Translations under genes and position numbers: made by a program | Source of the DNA: Rhodobacter sp. | GTDB taxonomy: Bacteria > Pseudomonadota > Alphaproteobacteria > Rhodobacterales > Rhodobacteraceae | Assembly (NCBI GenBank): GCA_013824055.1 | Contig: PNNE01000332.1 | Span: 1 to 11,378 of the forward strand | DNA length: 11,378 nt | Reading direction: 5' to 3' | The notes under the pieces: generated by a model | Told to the model about the DNA's origin: nothing | What the model saw: only the letters and a program-made list of their open reading frames with translations | Databases searched by the model: none | Shown: in pieces, positions 5,529 through 11,378 of the stretch | How the letters are laid out: the number at the start of each line of letters is the position of its first letter | Position numbering within the stretch: position 1 is the first letter of the stretch

Positions 5529-6881
5529 TCACTCGGGGTTGGCGATCCGCCCGGCATCGCGTCGCGAGACCTGCAACCAGATTCCGTCCTTCGCCCGCAC
5601 GGTCAGATGCGCCACCGGCACCGGCACCCGGTCCGGCATGGCGTTGAACCGGAAGGCGCGGACCAGATGCGCCAGCATCACTGTCCCCTCCAGCATCGCG
5701 AATCCCGCCCCCGGACAGACCCTTGGCCCGCGCGAAAACGGCAGGTACCCGCCCTGCGGCACCTCGCCGGCCCAGCGGTCCGGGTCGAAGGCGTCGGGCC
5801 TGTCCCACAAGCGTTCATGCCGGTGCAGGTGCCAGGGGCTGATCACCACCTGCGCCCCCGCCCCCGCCTTGCGGCCCCGGAATTCCTCGGGCCGCAGCGT
5901 TTCGCGCACCAGCATCGGCACCGGGGGATAAAGCCGCAACGTCTCGCGGAAGACGTCGCGCGTGAACCGCAAGGACCCCAGCACCCCGAACTCGGGCCGC
6001 AGGCCCGCGGCTTCGGCCGCCACCCTGTCCTGGGCGTCCGGATGCGTCGCCAGCAGATACAGCGCCCAGGCCAGGGCCGAGGCGCTGGTCTCATGCCCCG
6101 CCAGGAAGAAGATCGCCACCTGGTCGACCATCTCCTCGGTCCCGAAGCGCTGCCCCGTCACCGGGTCTGGCGTCGTCATGATCTTCGTCGCCAGGTCTTG
6201 CGGAGCCTGGCCCGCCGCAATCGCCGCCGCCCGCTGTGCCGTCAGGTCCTGGATCAGCCCGCGGATCACCGCCGCCGACCGCTTTGTCGCCCGCCGGTGC
6301 AGCCGGGGAAACCAGCGCGGCAGGCGCACGAACGCCCCCAGGTTCACGATCGGCGCCGACCGCTGGTAGGCGCGGAATTCGTGGAACACCGCCTGCGCCA
6401 CCCGGTCCCCGATCGGGATCGAGAACAGCGTGCGGAAGATCACATCCGCCGCCGCGTGGCTGGCGGCCAGTTCCACCTCGACCTCGCCCGCGTCCATCCG
6501 CGCCACGGCCGCCTCGGACGCCGCCCAGATCGCCGGAAACGCCGACTTCAGCCGCCCGCCCTCGAAGGCCGGGTCGATGATCCGGCGCTGGCGCAGCCAC
6601 TCCTCGCCGTTGGTGACAAAGACCGACCTGCCCAGCAAGGGCCGCAGCCCCTCGGTCACCCGATCCGATTTCGGGAAATCTCCGGGCCGGTCTTCCAGCA
6701 CCAGCCGCACCAGGGCCGGATCATTGCACAGATAGCTCTGGAAGAACGGCGTCCGGAATTCCGCCATCCAGGCCCGATACAGCCGCGCCGGTTGTGCCGA
6801 CAGGATGTCGCGCCGAAACGCGCGCAGGTGACCCAGAAGCGAGACCCTGTCCGCCCGCGGCTCGGGCTTCGGCGGGGTCAT
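5529..6881 (-). CDS. Cytochrome P450
   Basis: The 450-residue protein carries all P450 hallmarks: the C-helix WxxxR (W95-R99, EEWLRQRR), the I-helix oxygen-activation motif AGHETS (261-266), ExxR in the K-helix (E313-R316, FRETLRLYPP), and the heme loop FSRGPRVCPG with Cys389 as thiolate ligand. There is no N-terminal membrane helix, so it should be soluble. Style (PPVPMLVRE, WHLHRHERLWDRPDAFDPDRW) is that of the CYP4/CYP102-like bacterial group, but I cannot assign a CYP family or substrate. No ferredoxin or reductase gene is nearby, so electrons must come from distant partners. ATG at 6881 overlaps the stop of the hydrolase gene (ATGA), implying translational coupling; an upstream in-frame start at 7019 would lie deep within the hydrolase gene and adds no P450 sequence. 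Confidence 0.95.
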   Translation of the reverse strand: MTPPKPEPRADRVSLLGHLRAFRRDILSAQPARLYRAWMAEFRTPFFQSYLCNDPALVRLVLEDRPGDFPKSDRVTEGLRPLLGRSVFVTNGEEWLRQRRIIDPAFEGGRLKSAFPAIWAASEAAVARMDAGEVEVELAASHAAADVIFRTLFSIPIGDRVAQAVFHEFRAYQRSAPIVNLGAFVRLPRWFPRLHRRATKRSAAVIRGLIQDLTAQRAAAIAAGQAPQDLATKIMTTPDPVTGQRFGTEEMVDQVAIFFLAGHETSASALAWALYLLATHPDAQDRVAAEAAGLRPEFGVLGSLRFTRDVFRETLRLYPPVPMLVRETLRPEEFRGRKAGAGAQVVISPWHLHRHERLWDRPDAFDPDRWAGEVPQGGYLPFSRGPRVCPGAGFAMLEGTVMLAHLVRAFRFNAMPDRVPVPVAHLTVRAKDGIWLQVSRRDAGRIANPE

Positions 6882-8095
6882 GCCGCGTCCCGGTGCGGGT
6901 TGTGAACCCGGGTGATCCGGTTGGCCGAGGGCCTGCGCCCCCGGAAGCGCTTGCGCAGCGAGATCGGCCCCGCCGTGATCTGGAAATAGTCGTAGTCCCC
7001 CGGACGGTCGAAAGCGCACAGGTACTGGAAATGCAGGCGGAAATACCGGCGCTTCAGGGCATTCCAGCGTTCGGGGCTCAAGGTCTGGCTGAAGGCGGCC
7101 GAAATGATCAGCGGCCAGCGCTGGGCCCGCGTCGCCACCCCGCTGACCGCCACCGGATCACAGAGCGCGAAGCTGCAGCCGTCGCTTGGGGCCGTCACGT
7201 CGATCCAGGCCACGTCGGCGCGCTCGGACAGGTAGCGCAGGTCGGCCCGCAACCGGCGCGCACCCGGCAGGAACGAGGCCATCGGCACCGCCTGCCCCAG
7301 GCTGAGGAAGGCCAGCACCGGGCGCGCGGGCACACCGGCGCGCAGCGCGTCGGCCAGCAGCGACACGCCCAGATGCACCCCCGAGGAATGGCCGACCACC
7401 AGCACCTCGTCGACCCCGCTGTCCAGCGCCGCCCGCAACCGCGCGCGGAAGACCAAGAGCCGCTCTTCCAGCTCGGGCGGATAGGCCCCGCCGCCAAGCG
7501 CGGTAAAGCCGAAGTCGTGCATCAGGTACGAGACGTAAAGCCGCCGGTCCAGGCGCCGGAACCCCGCCAGCACCGCCGCCGCGGCCACGGCCCCCAGCCC
7601 CCAGTCGATCCCCGTCCAGGGGACAAGCCGGACCACCGTCACCGCCGCAAGTATCGCCAGCAGAGCCTGCAGGATCAGCAGCACCGCCGGATACAATGCG
7701 GCGATCATCGGCCCCTTGCGCAGCCGGACCAGCCGCCACAGCGCCCCCGAGGCGATATAGACCCAGGCCGTGCGCGCCAGCAGAAGATAGGTCCCCGCGA
7801 TCCCGCGCCCCATCGACTGCTTGACCAGATCGGACCAGACCAGAACCTCGACCTGCGACACCGTCTCGCGCCCGGTGATGCGGGTGCGCACCTCCCAGCC
7901 ATGGGTTTCCCCCGGCCGGGATCGCAGGCTGAGCTCATAGCCCGAGATCGCCGCCTGGGCCGTGCCCTCGCTGCGGTAAAGCTCACGGTAGCGGCGCGGC
8001 GGAAAGGGGTCGTATCCGGGGATGTACAGGACATGGCGCCGAAAGACACCCGGATCTGCCCTGTCATGCCGCGCTGCTGCCACCTGTTGTCCCAT
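6878..8095 (-). CDS. Alpha/beta-hydrolase-like protein with membrane segments
   Basis: This 405-residue protein has a nucleophile elbow GHSSG (235-239, Ser237) after the strand EVLVV, and an early HVLYIPGYDP (21-30) that may form the oxyanion region; SDGCSF (305-310) could hold the acid and a histidine near the C-terminus (for example H355) the base. Between them lies an insertion with one strong membrane helix (about 130-157, PMIAALYPAVLLILQALLAI) and a second weaker one (162-179), so the protein is probably held in the inner membrane with its catalytic domain in the cytoplasm. I do not recognise a named family; lipase or esterase activity is inference. ATG at 8095 has only a weak ribosome site, so the start is uncertain, though the conserved-looking region begins near residue 20. 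It lies 51 bases after ccdA and overlaps the P450 start by four bases. Confidence 0.78.
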   Translation of the reverse strand: MGQQVAAARHDRADPGVFRRHVLYIPGYDPFPPRRYRELYRSEGTAQAAISGYELSLRSRPGETHGWEVRTRITGRETVSQVEVLVWSDLVKQSMGRGIAGTYLLLARTAWVYIASGALWRLVRLRKGPMIAALYPAVLLILQALLAILAAVTVVRLVPWTGIDWGLGAVAAAAVLAGFRRLDRRLYVSYLMHDFGFTALGGGAYPPELEERLLVFRARLRAALDSGVDEVLVVGHSSGVHLGVSLLADALRAGVPARPVLAFLSLGQAVPMASFLPGARRLRADLRYLSERADVAWIDVTAPSDGCSFALCDPVAVSGVATRAQRWPLIISAAFSQTLSPERWNALKRRYFRLHFQYLCAFDRPGDYDYFQITAGPISLRKRFRGRRPSANRITRVHNPHRDAA

Positions 8096-8146
8096 GCTGT
8101 CATCTTGCCCGGCCCACCTTAACCATCGGTAAGCAAGAGGGAAGCA

Positions 8147-8905
8147 TCAACCCGGCAGGGGCAGGCCCAGGGCTTCGTATGTCTCCAGCATCCAGTAGCT
8201 GAAATCGGTGAAGGCACCCGTGACCAGAGCCAGACCGACGACAAGAAGAAGCGCGCCCATCAACCGCTCGATCAGCTTCATGTGGCGCTTCAGCTTCGCC
8301 ATCAGATGCATTGATCTTTCGACGAAAATCGCGGCCAGCAGGAAAGGCAGCCCCAGACCGAGGGCATAGACCCCCAGAAGCAGGGTGCCGCGCTGCGTGC
8401 TGCCTTCCTGTGCCGCCAGCGACAGGATCGCGCCCAGCTGCGGACCGATGCAGGGGGTCCAGCCGAAGGCGAAGGCCAGGCCCAGAAGATAGGCCCCCAG
8501 GGCGCTGCCACCCCGGTCACCCGCGTCCAGCCGCATCTCGCGGTCCAGCAGCGGGATGCGGAACACGCTCAGGAAATGCAGGCCGAAGATGATGATGACC
8601 ACGCCCGAAATCCGGGCCAGCAGCACCTGGTTCTCCAGCACGAAACTGCCGAAGGCCGAGGCGGTGAACCCAAGCAGCAGGAAGATCGTCGACAGCCCCA
8701 TGACGAAGAACAGCGCCGGCAGGATCACCCGGCGGCGCTGAGCGCCCTCGGCCGTCATCTCGCCCATGCTGATCCCGCCCATATAGGCCAGGTAGGGCGG
8801 CACGATCGGCAGAACGCAGGGGCTCAGAAAGGACAGCACACCTGCCAGCAGCGCGACCAGCATCGCGGGCAGAAGGGCTGCGTCGATGATCTCGATTCCG
8901 AACAT
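8147..8905 (-). CDS. ccdA: CcdA-family thiol-disulfide transporter (cytochrome c biogenesis)
   Basis: The 252-residue protein has six predicted membrane helices (about 9-31, 60-85, 97-116, 136-160, 176-196, 212-232). It has the two functional cysteines of the family: C30 in LSPCVLPIVPPYLAY and C152 in GWTPCIGPQLGAIL. CcdA passes electrons from cytoplasmic thioredoxin across the inner membrane to periplasmic thiol proteins such as CcmG/CcsX, needed for heme attachment to c-type cytochromes; SoxV in sulfur oxidation is a close relative. ATG at 8905 is chosen for its GGGGAG site 4 bases upstream; an earlier in-frame GTG at 8953 adds only a polar stretch. It is divergent from tusA, and the hydrolase gene follows after 51 bases. 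Confidence 0.93.
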   Translation of the reverse strand: MFGIEIIDAALLPAMLVALLAGVLSFLSPCVLPIVPPYLAYMGGISMGEMTAEGAQRRRVILPALFFVMGLSTIFLLLGFTASAFGSFVLENQVLLARISGVVIIIFGLHFLSVFRIPLLDREMRLDAGDRGGSALGAYLLGLAFAFGWTPCIGPQLGAILSLAAQEGSTQRGTLLLGVYALGLGLPFLLAAIFVERSMHLMAKLKRHMKLIERLMGALLLVVGLALVTGAFTDFSYWMLETYEALGLPLPG

Positions 8906-8992
8906 GGGGCTCCCCGTTCGGACCCGGATAGACGCTTTCGCGCCCCGCGTCACCGGGGCACCGCGTCACATCCGCGTTGGGCGGCTGTAACC

Positions 8993-9021
8993 TTGCCGGA
9001 AGGCTGCGCGACCGCTACACC
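8993..9021 (+). promoter_or_regulatory. Putative promoter of tusA, leaderless
   Basis: TTGCCG (8993-8998), exactly 17 bases, then TACACC (9016-9021) within CTACAC. Transcription starting 7 bases on would begin at the A of the tusA ATG (9028), matching the lack of any Shine-Dalgarno there. The -10 is a weak match, so this is tentative. Confidence 0.4.
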
Positions 9022-9027
9022 CCGCAC

Positions 9028-9258
9028 ATGGGCGACTGGGACATCGAGATCGACTGCGAAGGGCTGCTTTGCCCCCTGCCGGTGCTGCGCGCCCGCAAGC
9101 GGCTGCTTGCCCTTGCTTCGGGCACCGTGGTCTGCGTCCGCGCGACCGATGCGATGGCCTTGATCGACCTGCCGCATTTCTGCGCCGAGGCGGGTCACGC
9201 CTATCTGGGCGCGCAGGATGACGGCGCAGTGACCCGGCACCTGATCCGCCGCGGCTGA
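9028..9258 (+). CDS. TusA-family sulfurtransferase
   Basis: The 76-residue protein has the TusA signature: a strand (DIEIDCEGLLCP), then CPxP with active-site Cys15 (CPLPVLRARKRL, 15-26), then two strands and a helix, ending HLIRRG. It would carry persulfide sulfur on Cys15 and hand it to a partner, for example in tRNA thiolation, molybdenum cofactor or sulfur metabolism; which one cannot be told here. Additional cysteines occur at 10, 36 and 52. ATG at 9028 fits the family start MGDWDIEIDCEGLLCPLP; the in-frame ATG at 8977 would add sequence covering the promoter. No ribosome site is seen, so the mRNA may be leaderless. It is divergent from ccdA, another thiol-handling protein, and convergent with rne. 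I leave the symbol open because several TusA-like paralogs exist per genome. Confidence 0.9.
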   Translation: MGDWDIEIDCEGLLCPLPVLRARKRLLALASGTVVCVRATDAMALIDLPHFCAEAGHAYLGAQDDGAVTRHLIRRG

Positions 9259-9265
9259 AACGGAA

Positions 9266-9287
9266 ACGGGCGGCCGAAGCCGCCCGT
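9266..9287. terminator. Bidirectional terminator hairpin between tusA and rne
   Basis: ACGGGCGGC (9266-9274), loop CGAA, GCCGCCCGT (9279-9287): a perfect 9-bp GC stem starting 8 bases after the tusA stop. Read from the minus strand the loop is the very stable C(UUCG)G, followed by TTCCGTTTC, so it can also stop rne transcripts. Confidence 0.75.
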
Positions 9288-9308
9288 CCTGTTGCCCTTG
9301 GATCGCCG

Positions 9309-9350
9309 TAGAGCGTGTCCGACGCAGATAGAAGCGTCGAACACGCTCTA
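9309..9350. repeat. 42-bp inverted repeat, possible dispersed element
   Basis: TAGAGCGTGT (9309-9318) and ACACGCTCTA (9341-9350) are exact reverse complements; inside, GACGC (9321-9325) pairs with GCGTC (9334-9338) across a 2-base mismatch, with an 8-base loop. The stem lies outside any gene, between the tusA terminator and a third hairpin. Its ends (TAGAGCGTGT) look like a mobile or repeated extragenic palindrome, which a genome-wide count would show. Confidence 0.6.
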
Positions 9351-9364
9351 AAGACCTGGTGGTC

Positions 9365-9408
9365 GCCTGTCTTTCGACAAAACCGGATTCCAGTTCTGTC
9401 GGACAGGC
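9365..9408 (-). other. Hairpin directly after the rne stop
   Basis: GCCTGTC (9365-9371) pairs with GACAGGC (9402-9408), and further in CGACA (9375-9379) pairs with TGTCG (9397-9401), leaving a one-sided TTT bulge. On the minus strand it starts one base after the rne stop codon (9412-9410), so it forms the very 3' end of the rne mRNA or its first termination or processing signal. Confidence 0.5.
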
Positions 9409-9409
9409 T

Positions 9410-11378
9410 TTAGCGGCCCAGCGACCACCAGCCCTTGCGCTTCGGCTTTCCAGCCTCGTCCGCCTCTGGCATGGGCGCCTCGGCTTCGGCCGGATCGGCC
9501 ACCACTGTTTCGGCCACGGCCCTGCCCGGATCAACCGCCAGCCTGGGCGCGGGCTCGGAAACCGGCTCGGGTGCCGTCTTCGGCGCAGCCGCTCTGGCCC
9601 GTGATCCCCGACCCTTCGGTTTCACTGGCTCAGCCACCGCAGCCTCAGCCACCGCAACCTCGGCCACCGCAACCTCGGCCACCGCAGCCTCAGGCACCGC
9701 AGCCTCGGCCGCCGGGGCAGTCGCCCTCGACCGGCTCGACCGCTTCTTCGGCGCGGGTTTCTCCTCGGCCACCGGCTCGGGGGCCGCTTCGACCGCCGGC
9801 GCAGCCTCGGCCGTCACAGCCGCGGCCGCCTCTGCCTTGGCACCGCGCGGCTTGCGGGTCCGCTTCGGCCTGGCGGCCGGTGCGTCCTCGGCCACATCCG
9901 CTTTGGCTGCTGCCGCGACGGCCACATCCAGCTCGGCGCTGTCGTCGTCGCCATCCTCGTCGCCGTCATCGTCCAGGCCCTGATCTTCGCCCGACCCGTT
10001 GCCCGCAGCCTCATCACGCTGGCCCCCGCGCCGACGACGCCGACGCCGACGCTTCTTCCGCCCCGGCTGGCCATCGCCCTCGGCCGCCGGCCCATTGGCC
10101 ACAACGGAAGGAGCGGCCACAACGGACGGAGCGGCCACGACCGCCGCTTCCTCGGCTTCCTCTTCGACCAGATCGTCGACGAGATCCTCGTCGTCCTCTT
10201 CCTCGGCGACCGGCGCGCCCATCAGGCCCGCATGGCCCGACACGACCGGAGTTTCGGGGACCACCCGCAGCGCGGTCTTGAACTTCTCGATCGAATAATC
10301 CGGGCTGACCATCATCGGGTCCGCCTCAAGCCGCACGCTCATGCCATAGCGCGTCTCGATCATCGCCACGTGTTCGCGCTTCTGGTTGAACAGGTAGTTC
10401 ACGATCCCCACGGGCGCCTTCAGCAGCACCTCGCGTGAGCGTTTCCGGGTCCCCTCTTCCTCCAGTGCGCGCAGCACCTGCAGCGCCATCGAATCGTCGG
10501 ACCGGATCAACCCGGTGCCGTGGCAATGCGGGCAGGGCTGGGTCGTCGATTCCAGCATCCCCGGACGCAAGCGCTGACGGCTCATCTCCAGCAGGCCGAA
10601 GCCACTGATCCGGCCGACCTGAATCCGCGCGCGATCCGTCTTCAGCTTGTCCTTCAGGCGCTTCTCGACCGTGGCGTTGTTGCGCCGCTCTTCCATGTCG
10701 ATGAAGTCGATGACGATCAGGCCCGCAAGGTCGCGCAGACGCAGCTGGCGGGCGATCTCTTCGGCCGCCTCGACGTTGGTCTTCAGCGCGGTTTCCTCGA
10801 TCGACCCTTCCTTGGTGGCACGCCCCGAGTTCACGTCGATCGCCACCAGCGCCTCGGTCACGCCGATCACGATGTAGCCGCCGGATTTCAGCTGCACCAC
10901 CGGGTTGAACATGCCGGCCAGATAGCCCTCGACCTGGTACTTGGCAAAGAGCGGGGTCGGCTCGCTATAGCGCACCACCTGCCTGGCGTGGCTGGGCATG
11001 ATCATCCGCATGAAGTCCTTGGCGGTGCGATAGCCGCCCTCGCCCTCGACCAGCACCTCCTCGATCTCGCGGCTGTACAGATCGCGGATCGACCGCTTGA
11101 TCAGGTCGCCTTCCTCATAGATCTTGGCCGGAGCGATGCTTTTCAGCGTCAGCTCGCGGATCTGCTCCCACAGGCGCATCAGGTATTCGTAGTCGCGCTT
11201 GATCTCGGGCTTGGTGCGCTTGGCGCCTGCCGTCCGGACGATCAGGCCGGCACCTTCCGGCACCTCCAGCTCGCCCGCGATTTCCTTCAGCTTCTTCCTA
11301 TCCACCGCATTGGTGATCTTGCGGGAAATCCCGCCGCCCCGCGCGGTGTCGGCATCAGCACGCAGTAGCGGCCCGCCA
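9410..11378 (-). CDS. rne: Ribonuclease E, 5' end outside window, apparent frameshift near 11349
   Basis: The minus-strand gene encodes the catalytic half of RNase E and a long tail. Numbering from the codon at 11305: GAGLIVRTAG (18-27) closes the S1 domain, the Mg-binding aspartates are D157 (AIDVNSGRAT) and D200 (VIDFIDM), and the zinc link is CPHC (258-261). From about residue 355 the tail is disordered: acidic (EEEDDEDLVDDLVEEE), an Arg block (KKRRRRRRRR, an RNA-binding site), then Ala/Glu/Pro-rich repeats, ending RKGWWSLGR. The enzyme makes the first cuts in mRNA decay and rRNA processing and scaffolds the degradosome. The GTG at 11305 is not a natural start: GGGISRKITN precedes it in frame, and GRYCVLMP lies just upstream in another frame, so one base appears missing near 11349. 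The stop TAA is at 9412-9410. Confidence 0.93.
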   Translation of the reverse strand, partial: GGPLLRADADTARGGGISRKITNAVDRKKLKEIAGELEVPEGAGLIVRTAGAKRTKPEIKRDYEYLMRLWEQIRELTLKSIAPAKIYEEGDLIKRSIRDLYSREIEEVLVEGEGGYRTAKDFMRMIMPSHARQVVRYSEPTPLFAKYQVEGYLAGMFNPVVQLKSGGYIVIGVTEALVAIDVNSGRATKEGSIEETALKTNVEAAEEIARQLRLRDLAGLIVIDFIDMEERRNNATVEKRLKDKLKTDRARIQVGRISGFGLLEMSRQRLRPGMLESTTQPCPHCHGTGLIRSDDSMALQVLRALEEEGTRKRSREVLLKAPVGIVNYLFNQKREHVAMIETRYGMSVRLEADPMMVSPDYSIEKFKTALRVVPETPVVSGHAGLMGAPVAEEEDDEDLVDDLVEEEAEEAAVVAAPSVVAAPSVVANGPAAEGDGQPGRKKRRRRRRRRGGQRDEAAGNGSGEDQGLDDDGDEDGDDDSAELDVAVAAAAKADVAEDAPAARPKRTRKPRGAKAEAAAAVTAEAAPAVEAAPEPVAEEKPAPKKRSSRSRATAPAAEAAVPEAAVAEVAVAEVAVAEAAVAEPVKPKGRGSRARAAAPKTAPEPVSEPAPRLAVDPGRAVAETVVADPAEAEAPMPEADEAGKPKRKGWWSLGR
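9633..9707 (-). repeat. 15-bp tandem repeat, five copies, inside the rne tail
   Basis: Five units of 15 bp (9633, 9648, 9663, 9678, 9693), each close to GCCACCGCAGCCTCA; the second and third are identical. On the minus strand they encode a period-5 Ala/Val/Glu run (AVAEV, AVAEA). Being a multiple of three, copy-number change keeps the frame. Confidence 0.85.
10097..10132 (-). repeat. 18-bp tandem repeat in the rne tail
   Basis: Two units of 18 bp (10097-10114, 10115-10132), GGCCACAACGGAAGGAGC and the same with one base changed, then the start of a third. They encode the six-residue period VVAAPS. Again the frame is kept. Confidence 0.8.

Noticed and set aside
6882..7019. Upstream start for the P450 at 7019
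   Set aside because: It would place 46 unrelated codons inside the hydrolase gene; the ATGA overlap at 6881 gives a typical coupled start.
5607..8122. Long plus-strand frames opposite the P450 and hydrolase genes (5607-6905, 6794-8122)
   Set aside because: Both are antisense shadows with Arg/Gln/His/Pro-rich composition and no motifs, while the minus strand carries clear P450 and hydrolase motifs.
11303..11305. GTG at 11305 as the start of RNase E
   Set aside because: Conserved RNase E sequence (GGGISRKITN) continues in frame upstream of it and the S1 domain would be cut; it only appears as a start because of the probable frameshift.
9435..11368. Plus-strand frames opposite rne (9435-9983, 9571-10281, 10520-11368)
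   Set aside because: Ser/Ala/Pro or His/Leu-rich shadows of the repetitive rne tail and catalytic domain; the minus strand is unmistakably RNase E.

Overview
The window reads as ordinary chromosome of a GC-rich alphaproteobacterium, most likely a Rhodobacteraceae member (Rhodobacter/Paracoccus/Gemmobacter-like). Supporting this are a DUF1476 protein that is the F1Fo-ATPase zeta-type inhibitor, DUF1638 and corrinoid-protein genes beside a homocysteine methyltransferase, an RNase E with a long acidic/Ala-rich tail ending in GWWSLGR, and a LexA box of the alphaproteobacterial form GTTC-N7-GTTC. I see no tRNA, rRNA, CRISPR, insertion sequence or phage gene.

Region 1 (1-3651) concerns B12-dependent methyl transfer. 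On the minus strand a MetH-type corrinoid protein (603-1301) is followed by an unlisted 52-residue two-helix membrane protein (369-527) and a DUF1638 protein running off the left edge (1-359). A separate minus-strand homocysteine S-methyltransferase (bmt, 2638-3651) could supply the homocysteine half of a split methionine synthase. Between them, on the plus strand, lies a PA0069-family radical SAM gene (1459-2544) with an apparent SOS box in its promoter. It ends at a pair of adjacent 22-bp perfect palindromes shared with the convergent bmt.

Region 2 (3652-5520) has the DUF1476/zeta gene (minus) and purC-purS (plus), fired from back-to-back promoters. purQ does not follow purS; a terminator-like hairpin and a convergent cytochrome P450 gene follow instead.

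Region 3 (5529-8905, minus) holds ccdA, then a membrane-anchored alpha/beta-hydrolase-like gene, then a cytochrome P450. The last two overlap by ATGA and are probably translationally coupled. Their substrate cannot be told from sequence.

Region 4 (8906-11378) has tusA (plus, probably leaderless) and RNase E (minus, 5' end outside the window), which converge on three consecutive hairpins. Near the right edge the RNase E reading frame is broken by what looks like one missing base (about 11349): conserved S1-domain sequence continues upstream in a different frame. This is either a sequence error or a real frameshift in a gene that is usually essential or important.

The most valuable observations are the rne frameshift, the SOS box on the radical SAM gene, the small unlisted membrane protein inside the methionine-synthase locus, and the hydrolase-P450 pair. 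None by itself proves a new system.
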